A DNA stretch of 64,000 nt from Halichondria panicea (lineage: Eukaryota > Porifera > Demospongiae > Suberitida > Halichondriidae). The stretch is from positions 13,078,198 to 13,142,197 of the forward strand of contig NC_087377.1 in assembly GCF_963675165.1 (NCBI RefSeq). The letters run 5' to 3'. This document shows, one piece after another, positions 36,569 to 46,919 of this stretch (positions are counted from its first letter, which is position 1; every line of letters begins with the position of its first letter). The notes under the pieces were generated by a model, which did no database searches, was not told the DNA's origin, and worked only from the letters and a program-made list of their open reading frames with translations. A program made the position numbers and the translations under genes.

Positions 36569-37702
36569 ATGGCTGACCAGCAGAAAGAGACATTCTAAAG
36601 ATCCAAGCTCAAGAGGCTCAATCGAAAAGCTAGAGTTGACAAAATTGGCAAGCAGCTGTGTATGGAGAAGAAGAGCCTTGAATGTGCCGAGAAAAATGTT
36701 CAGAATTGGAAGAAGAAGGCAATAGATTATAAACTGTAAGTTGCTGATTAACAGCCAGTAAATAATATTGTTCATACAGGGAACTCAACGTGTATCGAGC
36801 TAAGCAATTACGGACAGGAACTCTGGGAACATCCTGCAGTCACCAACGACCACTAAAGTTGCTAACAGCAGCCATGAAGACGAGTGCAATCAGTCTACCC
36901 AAGGCAACTCCAAGAATGTGTACGAATGCTGATATTATGCGAGGAGTTACTGTAGTTCCAGAGATAAGTGAGAAATGTTTAGCAGATGGGGGTGGTGATG
37001 TTCATATAGGAAATGGTCGGTTTGGAACATGCTCTCGTATGATTTTTAAAGAGTGTTTTGACGTCTGTGTCAAAACATTTACTTCCGACTCCTCAATCGA
37101 ATCGATTAGGCATGAAGCCAGTATATTACTTACATTAAATTCCAGCCCTTATATACCACACTGTTTTCCACCAGGAGAGCTTTAGTAATGTCTAATGTAA
37201 GCGTGAAGCAGCAACAAGTTTCATTATATTCTGCCTTGTATTCGACTAACGAAATTAAATTAAGCCCTAAGACATGCGTGGATGCAAATACTGATCCAAA
37301 TTTGTGATGGTCTATCATACATGCACAAGCTGAGTCTTCTTCACAATGATCTTAAAGTAGACAACGTAGTATTAGGGACTACTTTGTTAGAATGTATCCG
37401 GCCATGTATTGTGGATTTTGGAAAGGCATGTAAAGAAAAGCATGCTAAGAAGTACTGCCTGACCGAGGAACAGAAAGTTATTTACAAAAAAGAACACACT
37501 CAAGTAGCTCCAGACCTCCGCGATGGGCTTGTTTTACAGAGCACATGCACAGAGCGATATATACTCATTAGGTAGAATAATGAAGAAGATGAACTCCATT
37601 GTAATTAAGTCAACTGAACTTGCCCATGTAATTAAGGAATGTCTTTCTTATCATGCTCATGACCGTCCTAGCTTAGAAACCATTTCTCTTAATGTTGAAT
37701 AA
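36569..37702 (+). pseudogene. Decayed protein-kinase-like gene with N-terminal coiled coil
   Basis: An ATG at 36569 opens MADQQKETF and then meets an in-frame TAA (36596-36598). The same frame continues as a Lys/Glu-rich coiled-coil segment to a donor near 36737. Downstream are kinase pieces: glycine loop IGNGRFGTCSR, lysine strand DVCVKTF, helix IRHEASILL; then DGLSYMHKLSLLHNDLKVDN (catalytic loop with HND in place of HRD) and IVDFGKACKE (DFG), and in another frame DIYSLGRIMKKMN and HDRPSLE before the stop at 37702. At least two frameshifts (near 37185-37280 and near 37545) plus the early stop make it a pseudogene. HND-type kinases seem to form expanded families in sponges and cnidarians (recollection). 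Confidence 0.65.
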
Positions 37703-38001
37703 TTATTATGACTATGTGACTAATTATGTCGTACATTCATTCGTTCATGTTTAAATCTGGTGCTAGCTTTAACTATGACATAGTCTATGTATATAATTGT
37801 AGGCAAATCCGTGCTCTCTAATGGAAGGCTGACAAGGTTAGCTGTAAGTCGGGATGCGTGTTGACCCAGCCATTTGTTTGAGAGTCATTAAAAGCATTAT
37901 GGTAGAGAATTGGCCTGAAGCAGTTAGTTATGAGTCACATAGTGCGTATTGGCTGCTCAGGTTGGGCCATGCATGCATTAACAATTAACAATTAACAATG
38001 A

Positions 38002-38826
38002 TCAACAACATTTTTTCACCAGATTTACACATACAATTTCAGATAGTAGTCTAGGTGACTCTAACATTTCACCATTGCTATTTCTATATGTTTTCGGTCC
38101 ATACTTAATTCTAGGACATACTACAATAGGAAAATCTACTGTGCAGCCATTGCCATATCTATCATACAAAATATACCAACTACCTATAAAATATTCATCG
38201 TTAAAATCAGTTTGTTGAAGTTGGAGCTTTCCGCGGGTCATTTGGGTTCCTCGATCTTTAAATAGGTAACGAAATACATCTAGCCGGAAATCTATAGTTA
38301 AATTACAGGATTTTACAGTACCTAAATTTAAACTACATTGAATGGACAGAACAAATCTTCTTGTTGCGTCACTTATAAGCTCGGTATGTGGTGCTTGTGG
38401 TGTATTGTATGATCTGAAAGGGGGGAAATGTGCAGATATAATTATAGTAATACACAGTGCACTGGCATGCCATACTTAATAATCTTACTGGATAGTAGAG
38501 ACAGTCACATCTTCCTTAGCGACCCATGAAGACTGTTCCAATGAGTAACCAGCCCACTTTACCAAATACTTCGTTTTCCCCTAGAAATAGAATCAATCGT
38601 ATAGGGCTATATATCATAAAATGTTACGTACCTTAGTTAGTCGATGATGAATTATCCTCTCAACAAGGAAGACCCCTTCTGGCAGACTGTCATCAGACTT
38701 ACAGCTCAGAGTGGTTCTCACATCTCGTGCTTCCCGCATGCTAGATAAGTCCATGTCAGCCGAGCTTATATTATGGAGGTAGGAATAGTATCCTTTCTCA
38801 GGTCGTTGCCTCTTTGACGAGTCCAT
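38002..38826 (-). CDS. Chromodomain protein, three exons
   Basis: Exon 1 (38826-38632) MDSSKRQRPEK.. ends in the first chromodomain strand (VFLVERIIHHRLTK). Exon 2 (38585-38500) completes it with GKTKYLVKWAGYSLEQSSWV. Exon 3 (38413-38002) encodes about 135 residues without a recognised domain. Chromodomains usually bind methylated histone tails and guide chromatin factors or transposase-linked proteins. The key aromatic positions (Y in KYLVKW, W in KWAGY, W in SSWV) are present. It is divergent to the small gene at 39097, with about 270 bp between starts. It may be a host gene or a domesticated/transposon accessory protein; not resolved. Confidence 0.65.
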
Positions 38827-39096
38827 AACAGGTCGATCTGCATGAACAGGTCTGCTGGAAGATTAATAATTAGTGACCATAAAGATTTTATCTCTATTCA
38901 TTTGACACACTTTACTACCATTGATTGCATGCTATTACTGTCATGTGAATCAGTAAATTACTATACAAAAAATAACAGAGAAAGAATTGAGATGGGAAAT
39001 TGCTGCCACTTCCACCCGTACCCGTACTACATCGACTCCGACTTATGAGAGATCAGGCACCACAGGAACTCCTTTCCTATTGGGTCGCTAGTAAAG

Positions 39097-39369
39097 ATGG
39101 GAACTGAGGGAAAACAATTTTATTTTACAACAGCAGATGATACTGGAACACATTATTTTCCGATGGGGTCTCAGAAAAAGGCCCAGAACTATTTAAAGAA
39201 AGTTGTGAGGCTCAGCCAAACATACGATGTCCAGGTGTCAGAAGTTTTAAACCCAGACTACACGTTGCTAGGATTTAGAGCCAAAAAAACAAAAGAAGAA
39301 AGCACAAAAGAAGCGGACAACAAAGAGCCAAGAAAGAAAGTTAAATTAAATTTAGTAAAAGTGTTGTAA
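39097..39369 (+). CDS. Small hypothetical protein, Lys-rich C-terminus
   Basis: A 90-residue frame starting MGTEGKQFYFTTADDTG, with an aromatic-rich N-terminal half (THYFPMGSQKKAQNYLKKVV), a middle VQVSEVLNPDYTLLGF, and a basic tail (KKTKEESTKEADNKEPRKKV) resembling a nuclear localisation signal. No family recognised. It is head-to-head with the chromodomain gene, so they may share a promoter region (38827-39096). Balanced composition and a clean stop support coding; upstream exons are possible. Confidence 0.45.
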   Translation: MGTEGKQFYFTTADDTGTHYFPMGSQKKAQNYLKKVVRLSQTYDVQVSEVLNPDYTLLGFRAKKTKEESTKEADNKEPRKKVKLNLVKVL

Positions 39370-39476
39370 CTATAGAACAGGACTGAGAAGAATATGACTG
39401 AGAACTCACTACTATACTGTACTGTTCTATATAATTATTTACTGTGGTAGATCTCTCTAGTCACTGTTACAGGCCG

Positions 39477-39541
39477 ATAAAAGTAATAACAAAATACTGA
39501 GCTGGCAGTACTGCATGCTCAGTATTTTGTTATTACTTGTA
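39477..39541. mobile_element. 65-bp hairpin insertion inside the Ginger TIR
   Basis: The 22-bp stem arms (AAGTAATAACAAAATACTGA.. and complement) surround a short loop. It splits GGCCGGTG into GGCCG/CCGGTG, giving a 3-bp CCG duplication (39474-39476, 39542-39544). The opposite TIR is uninterrupted. Confidence 0.68.
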
Positions 39542-39732
39542 CCGGTGTCATAGGATAGAACCTCCGGGCGACAGTTTCTCCCCCGGAGCCTGCGGTCTTA
39601 GGACAATGCCTCCCCCCGGTGGTTTTGTCCTAGGACAGAATCCCCGCCCCCAGGATATATCATCCGGGTACATGTACCCTGTCAAAAAACCTGTCAAAGC
39701 TTTAGTATAATAAGCGTGCGCGTGCATGCGAA

Positions 39733-40463
39733 ATGTATAGACTGTTAGCAATCAGAATGGCTACTCAACAAGAGTATGAGGACATACTGCTGTACAAGAC
39801 TGCTGCCAGCAATGCTGGCCAGAAGAAATACAGAGACGGGCTTTCCACTAATGACAAGAGAAGTATAAGAGACAAAGCTCAAAGGTATGCTCTGCAGCAA
39901 CAATGCTTATACCTGCCTGAGAAGGACAGCACTGGCATCCATAGAATGAGAAGAGTTGTGGTGAAGCAAGAGGAGAAAAGCAGGATACTAAACATGTGCC
40001 ACGATGGACTGGATGGAATGCATTTTGGGAGAGACAAGACCTATGGAAAGGTATATTTATCATCATATCTTATAAAGTATAATTATATCTGTTTCATGCA
40101 TGTAGGTTGCTCAGGATTTCTACTGGAAAGACCTACATGCTGACGTCATACAGCTCTGCAAGCACTGCGACAAATGCCAACGAACGAATCACCAACTGCA
40201 GAAGCCCAGAGCAGAACTACATCCCATCCCTGTGACAAAGGTCTGGTACAGAGTTGGTATTGACTTGGTAGGACCTGAAACAAGCTCTGGAAACAAGTAC
40301 ATTATCACGCTCTCAGACTATTTCTCTAAGTGGCCTGAGGCTGCCCCACTCCCATCAAAATCAGCAGAAGGTGTAGCAAAATTTCTGTTTGACACATTTT
40401 GCAGGCATGGGTGGCCAAAAGTGATTCAATCAGACCAAGGAAGAGAGTTTGTCAACGAAATCA
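39733..40463 (+). pseudogene. Integrase-type transposase, truncated before the third catalytic residue
   Basis: Two exons: 39733-about 40050 and from about 40107. An HHCC zinc-binding segment (CHDGLDGMHFGRDKTYGKV, then WKDLHADVIQLCKHCDKCQ) is followed by the DDE core: first Asp in VGIDLVGPE, second Asp in VIQSDQGREFVNE. The third acidic residue and the C-terminal part are absent, because the sequence passes straight into the Ulp1-like segment, suggesting an internal deletion. Related to gypsy integrases by motif style. Not expected to be active. Confidence 0.7.
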
Positions 40464-41075
40464 ATGTACACATGCAGCTGTGCAAATCTTCTTTGTTGAA
40501 GAATGACAGCACTGGATTGCCACTTCTCTGTTTAAGGGTGAACTGTATTTGTACGACAGCTGCTTCAATGGAACGCTTTCCCCAAGTACTGAGCTCCAGA
40601 TAGCACAAGTGTATAGCCCATTAATTCAATGCAATGGGCTGTTGATTTCTGTGGTGGCTCTCCAGCAGCAAGAGGGTGCTAACAACTGCGGACTATTTAG
40701 CATTGCTGCTGCATATCACGCTGCTATGAACGATAATGTGGATTCTCTAGTGTTTGATGAGGCCAAAATGAGAGCACATCTCATTAAGTGCTTTGAGAAG
40801 GGCAAACTCTCACGGTTCCCTCGCACAAAGAAAGCGATGCCCAAAAGACCAACACCACAAACCATTGCCATTACAATATACTGCATGTGCGAGAGACCGG
40901 ACTCTTTTGAGGATATGGTCATGTGTGACAAATGTAGTGAGTGGTATCATAGCCTCGATTCAAGGCCGTATTTTAATCGGCCTGGAATCGAGGCTAGTGG
41001 TATCACTATCGCTGTGCCAAAATTCACAAAGAACCAGTAGGTAATTGGTTTTGTTCTGGTTGTATCACTTTATGA
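40464..41075 (+). pseudogene. Ulp1-like cysteine protease plus PHD finger, interrupted
   Basis: Ulp1-like features: His-Trp (QHWIATSLF, in a frame that meets a TGA just before it), Asp in ELYLYDSCF, and Gln/Cys in QQQEGANNCGLFSI, so the catalytic set is recognisable. A PHD-type finger starts YCMCERPDSFEDMVMCDKC..WYH, is cut by the 47-bp element at 40950-40996, and resumes as CAKIHKEPVGNWFCSGC to the TGA at 41073-41075. With the insertion the frame instead ends at 41040. In Ginger-type elements such domains are fused to the transposase; here they survive as a broken reading frame. Confidence 0.65.
40950..40996. mobile_element. 47-bp micro-transposon (TAGCCTC family) with perfect 9-bp TSD
   Basis: Ends TAGCCTCGATTC and GAATCGAGGCTA, core GGCCGTATTTTAATCGGCC. 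Flanked by GTGGTATCA at 40941-40949 and 40997-41005. Removing it and one TSD restores the PHD finger's Cys/His order, which confirms both boundaries. Confidence 0.88.
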
Positions 41076-41741
41076 TTTGTGCACTTTTGGTTATATTTAT
41101 TGTACTTCTTTCTCTTGCATTGTTGTATAATTATATTGAGTATTGAATTTGAGATCTATAACATAATAGATACAGCATCTAGTTAGGCTTTGTCTATGGC
41201 TGTTACTTCGTAGCCTAGACTAGTCCTCTCAGATTACCTGTGGACTGACTTTCACCTGCACCGCAGAATGGGGGAGCTCTGGTCCTGGGGTAGGAGCTTT
41301 TGTCCTAGGACAGAAACTCCGGGGGGAGGAAATATCCTAAGGACGGAACCCCCCCCCCCGGAGCTCCTGTCCTGGGGGAGGCCGTGTCCTGTGACACCGG
41401 CCTGTAACAGTGACTAGAGAGATCTGCCACAGGATAGAATCTACCACAGAAGTCTACATGATCTCAACCAACAGGTAAACAATAATATTACTCACCAGCA
41501 CCAGTGCAGTGAACGTAGCTAGTTCAGCAAAGATCTTGCGCACGCACTACAATAGTCTATAGTAGCATTTATTTCCGCAGTAGTTAAAATGATTGAGTAA
41601 TATTTGAGTTTTCATATAAATAGAACAAATATTTAGACAGGATGCTAGAACATTAGTGTCCAAAATACAATGGCAATTGTAGGGGAGTCTGTAGCGAATG
41701 GTTTTTGTGCAGACCTAATATATAGAGAGAGAGTAGCAGAC

Positions 41742-44700
41742 ATGAATGCAAGATCATCAGATCTACAGATTGCTGTCACTCTAGCGTTGCTTATTTTAAG
41801 TTGGTCATGCCGAGGGGAAGGTAGGTAGATGTAAATAAGAAATTATTATTAAACAATGTTACACAAAGCAGCTTATTTGACAATAACCCCCACTGTGGCT
41901 TGTCCTGATGACACTGTCACCTTCACCTGCACTATGCCTGGTAGCTTTATACAATGGGATATCACTCCACTGCAAGGGGCCCGGCTCAGCATATTTTTAC
42001 GTTTTAATAATGATGATGCCACAGAAGGTATTCCAGCATTCCGTGGTGTTCGCAATGACACGAGTGAAGATAATGTCACTGCCACTCTCACTTCACTGTC
42101 CGAGGCCTCCATTGTGGAGGGTTTTATGGTGGAGTGTATTGGGGCTAGCTCACGAGAAGGTCCTCTTCCCATTACTGTTGCTGGTGAGTGGTTGATGAAT
42201 GAGAAGGACAGAGTTTGGGCGTTGCCTGGTTTCCGTGAAACGAATAATACAGTGCATGCAGTGTATGATGTGCCAGGGTTTTGTACAGGGGGGAAGGGGA
42301 GATATCCCCTCCTAGATCCAATTTCTCCCCCCCCCCCCCCTAAAATGTGCATTCATGTACTAGTTGTATATGACTGAGTGTCCATAGCTGGCAATTTTAC
42401 ATACTAACAGGCTAGGGTAGCAAAATTTTCTGGTTACTTTTGTTACTTCCCCCCTCTACTTCAAAATCCTGTATGACACCCTGTATAATGCACACACACA
42501 CACAGATCCACCCTCCCCTCCCTTGAGTCAAAGAGTCTCCTTCACTCTAAACCAACCCAGCTACTCTAATACTACCCTGGAGTGGGGCCCTCCCTCCTCT
42601 ACTGGCAGTGTGTCTGTCAACTATGTCGTTACTATCTCCCCAACACCTTTCTCCGGGTCACCAGTCACCGTGGAGGCCATCTCGGCACAGATAACTGTCT
42701 CCTACAACACTCTCTACAATGTGACTATCAGAGCTGACAACTGTGCAGGAATGAGCCAAGAGAGTTCAATTATGGATCTAAGTCAGTCATGATTTATATA
42801 GCTAATACTATATAATTCCTCCTCCTTTAATGCAGTTGTGTGCCCCACACCGTTTACTGCTGCTGATGTGACTATCACCAACACACCTCCTGTCACTATT
42901 GGTGGATCCATGCTCACCTTCACTTGCAGTAGAGACAATGAAGTGATAACCTCAACCTGTGGCAGTAGTGGGTGGTCTCCTGACCCTGGGACCTTCGACT
43001 GCAGCAGTCCAGTTACAGGTATATATATCATACATAACAGATTGAATGTGTACATGTTTCTATGGTGACCTTATTAGATCCCTCGGTCACCTGTGACTCT
43101 CCAACAGTACCGTACAATGGCACTGTGGACATCAATGGTGTGGAAACACCACCCTTCTCACTGGGTTCACAGGTCATCTATCGCTGTGATGAGGGACTGT
43201 TCCCCCCTGATGTGAGGACCAGCACATGCACTGATGTGGGGGGTAGGGGAGAGTGGGTGGAGAATCCTAGGAGCTTGGTGTGCAGAGTGAGTCCAGGTAA
43301 TACAGTACAGTAACAGAACAAGGTCAGCCATTAAATTGTCAATCCTTCTTTTAGTCAACTGCTCTCTTCCTGCTGAGCCATCCAACGGAACTATAGTGAA
43401 CTATAATGAGAGGTTGAATGAGACAGTGTTGGAGGGAACAGTGCTGACTTACCAGTGTGACAATGGATTCTCATTGACTGAACCCAACACCATTACTTGC
43501 ACTAATGCTGGAGTCTGGAGTATTGAGCCTGAGGCAATCATGTGTGTGCCACCAACTGAAGGTGAGAGTAATATGAACCCGAGGCACATAGCAACCATGG
43601 GGGTTATGGTAATCCCTTGATTTGTTTGTCTGTGTATTTAAAGTCTGCTCACCTGGCTGCCATAATTATATACTATAGCACCTTCTTTTACAGCACGAAT
43701 AGCCTCAACACAACATATTATAATTAGTGGGAGCAGATTTAATTTTGTGGCAAGCGAGCAAAAAAGTTATAGTTTATAAGACGGTATACAATATTATGTA
43801 GCTAAACATGATAAAAAAAATATGCCTTTAATTTGAGGCACGCCATTACACATGCATGTGATTGTGCACTTGTGCACTATACATGCAGCCATGTGCATGC
43901 ATGGAGCCTTATTTCACGGGAAGACTTCTTAACTTGCTGGCTTCATTATTATACTGTGAGCCTATACTCCGGTCCCACACATATATAATGTGTTAGGTGT
44001 GTCCTATACATGTATACTTGTAACACTCCAGGCCTCGATCTCTGCTAGCTCTGCTGTAATTAATCCTAACGGTCCGGGACTCTCAATGCATGTCAGATGC
44101 CACTAGGGTTTATTTCAGTGTGGCTTAGCAGGTTATAATTATTTCACCTGCTTAAAATGTTCTGTCACCTTATAGCTTGGAGCATGTTCTCACAGCTCAA
44201 CAACTGTAAGGCAATGGCGTTCCCTATCAAAGACACCATCTGCTGGCTATGGGATTTTTGACAAGTAGGAACTATAATGAAACAGAAATTCGTCTATATA
44301 ATTATCACCCCCTCCTCAACTATAACCTCAATCCCAGGCAGCACTTCCTTTCTTCAATGGAAGGCTTGTGGCTACCTGGCCCTCAACTTAGTGCATGTAA
44401 CAACAATTAATTAATGACTGTACATTATTAGTCACAATACTATACTACATTGTATAGATCTACTATGAGCAGTAAGGCAATTACATACATGTATGTACAT
44501 GTAGCACACAGGCTGGCTTACAAAGCAATCTTCTTGACGACAACCAGGTAGATGAAGAGTATGACAACTATAGCTCGTACATTATTATACCGGTATAATA
44601 CAACATCGCTTGCTCCAGGGTTTGCAGCAACGTTGCATGAAGTTACCACAAGTCAACCATTTTGTCTGGAAAACGTTAAAGTAACATTTTTCTGGGGGGA

Positions 44701-45412
44701 CGCAAGCAAGCATCCTATATGCTAGCTACGTGTCAACCACATGTCACCTACATGCTTGGGAAAATCTGAAATAAATCCTGATTTGGACTTCTTTGCCGAC
44801 TTTACTGAGATCCTATAGTGAATTATATAGTCCCATGCATGAAGTGCATGTCTGACAATGTACACCACCATCTATCTACGTGCACGTGTCAAGTGGCACC
44901 ACGACCGTTTCAAAACCTTTAATTAGTTAAAAATTATGCACTTCCGCTTATTGAGGAAGTTAGGGGTGTGTTTTCAATTAAAATTCTATGAATATCATTA
45001 TCATTAAATACCTCAATCCGCTTGCTATTTTAGCCTGAGAAACTACAAATTGACTTTGCATGGCCTAAGTGTATTATACTAGTAGGGTATATACGAATCT
45101 GATTGTGCTCTATATAATAATTATTATGCCAATAATTACTGCCAATCCTTCACAGCTGCCACCCTATCAACTGGTGCAACTCTTGCCATCGGTGTTACTA
45201 CTACTTTCGTTGCGTCTACTATCCTTGGATTTCTCGCTGGACTCCTAGTGATGTATTCGTTCACGCGTAAGAAGGCAGTGTACTACACAAGAAAAACAGC
45301 ATTATCTGTTGTACAACCCACGAAACCAGTTGGTCCTGTTTATGAAGAGGTGTCACCCAAAGAGGAGATTGAACTGAACACTAACCAGGCGTATGGACCA
45401 GTAGGACTGTGA
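41742..45412 (+). CDS. Ig-like/FN3/triple-CCP type I membrane receptor, copy B
   Basis: Exons: 41742-41820 signal peptide, 41869-42183 Ig-like, 42506-42781 FN3, 42836-43018, 43078-43296 and 43355-43561 CCP modules, 45156-45412 transmembrane plus tail with stop. Junctions outside the membrane are phase 1. Exons 1-6 and their introns are nearly identical to copy A; the last exon is unrelated: LAIGVTTTFVASTILGFLAG spans the membrane and the tail carries two Tyr motifs, GPVYEEVSPKEE and NTNQAYGPVGL at the C-terminus. Tail Tyr motifs fit SH2/PTB-type signalling (inference). The 1.6-kb intron before the last exon is where A and B stop matching. The gene appears intact from start to stop. Confidence 0.85.
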
Positions 45413-46359
45413 ATTTTGTACTACTAACTTTTGTACTAACTATCATCATGCATACAATTTAAGTTTTCTAGCCAGTATTATAAGTGTTTCATCGATCTGC
45501 TATAGATTGCTAACCGTTTAAACAGTTACTTTAATTATATAATTAAAAACAATAGCAATTACATAATAATGTTTTGTTAACAAAAATATACACACAAGTC
45601 ATAATAATTAATATGCACAACATTGAGAGAAACTACAGTACTGTTACTGTTCTGTCAAACTGTCCAGATACCTGCAGTTAATAACGTATTACAACGTACA
45701 CTGTATATACAAGCTGACAAAACCATAAAATCATAACAGTGCCACATCCGCTATCTCTGTTTAGCCACAACATTTGCTTGCTGATCAACCGGACGTAAAG
45801 TTTCATATTATTTGCTGCCTCCTATTCAATTCAAGTCACCTGATACTTGTGAGCAATCTTATTGGTTACGTTGTAATTCCATCGAGGCCCATGAACTTAC
45901 GTAAAGAGTGTTCAGACCCTTTAGGAGGGCGACTGATTCATGATTGCCAATAATAAAATTATGGCTTCTTAGCCTTTAAAATTCACCATAATTATTTTGG
46001 TGATCACCCAGGTCATAAAACATAAACTTTTGCCATGATTCGAATAAAAACTGATAGGACTGTACCACCGTACTCCTTATGATATGGTATTTTAGGTGAC
46101 ATGTTTAAAGGGGATGGGCACTCGTTAAAGGGTCAAAGCTTATTGTTGCAACCTTTAATTACTCAAAAATGGTGTCTTTAGTTACTATTGTCCGCCTTTT
46201 ATAACTTAATTTCGTGATGGGATCAAAAGATATGGACATTGCAATATAAAAGTGAACTACAGTTATAGACATGATTGTGGGTCATTCCATAGGAATTGCC
46301 TATAGCTAAAAGGGTGACCTTTCAGAATTCTCCAAAGCATCGTACATTATAATTATTAT
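45413..46359. other. Intergenic; diverged copy of the 317-bp TIR element
   Basis: 45700-45945 matches the interior and right end of the element at 2437-2753 in the same orientation (GCTGACAAAACCATAAAA through CTGATTCATGA). No gene seen in the remainder. Confidence 0.55.
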
Positions 46360-46915
46360 GCCTCGGTGCGCATGCGCAAGCGAGGTATACGGTAGTGTGT
46401 TTGTGTGTTCTGTGTGTGTAGACCGCTACAGCTGCTCAAGGATGAATCAAGTGCAAGTAAGAATTTCTATAGGCTTCTAGTCATGTTTACTTGGATTTTA
46501 ATTCGTGGATTTGCAAAATAATGCTTCGTTCTCGAGTTATGCCTAGTTTTGCTTACTTGGAATGCCATTGCAGCCTTTTCAGAAGAGCACATAGCCAAAC
46601 TTGTTTACTGAGTGTTACTACTCTACTTAGTAGTTAGCTCTGCACTAGAACGCTAGCTATTGGTAGCTGCAAGAGTGAGGAAGAGAGCTGCAAGGCTCTG
46701 TTGATGGCAGCCATTAATTTTAGACTTGAAGTTTTGGCATTGATCGTTTTTAACAACAATCATGGTCGATCATTACCCACTCTTTGAGTTTGCATGCAGC
46801 AAAAGCAAAAATGTTCATCAGTACAAAAGCTATTAGTAGCTTCATGTTATATAGCTTTGGCATCTCCACCGAGGCATCAGCACCTGCGGTGCTTTCATTG
46901 CTTCTGAGGTAAGGC
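46360..46915 (+). repeat. Hairpin-plus-microsatellite repeat, subfamily 2
   Basis: Starts CCTCGGTGCGCATGCGCAAG/CGAGG hairpin, GTATACGGTAGTGTG and a GT run. The interior matches 13425-13950 inverted. Confidence 0.6.
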
Positions 46916-46919
46916 CACC

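Larger units (their letters stand above)
39443..41448 (+). mobile_element. Ginger-like DNA transposon (integrase/Ulp1/PHD), degraded
   Basis: Long inverted ends: left from 39443 (TGTGGTAGATCTCTCTAGTC, then CACTGTTACAGGCCGGTGTC once a hairpin insertion is ignored) and right at 41385-41431, inverted. Both arms carry G/C-rich subrepeats around TCCTAGGACAGAA and CTCCGGGGG. Between them is an integrase-type DDE protein with an HHCC finger, then Ulp1-like and PHD segments. The combination of gypsy-like integrase, TIRs and extra protease/PHD domains is what I recall for Ginger elements. TSDs are not evident, so an end is damaged. Confidence 0.68.

Noticed and set aside
39474-39544. Rho-independent-like terminator hairpin
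   Set aside because: Eukaryotic context; the hairpin is bounded by a 3-bp duplication and absent from the matching TIR, so it is an insertion.
18-45412. Single 45-kb segmental inverted duplication covering everything between the two receptors
   Set aside because: Only about 2 kb matches; sequence inward and outward of the receptor blocks is unrelated.
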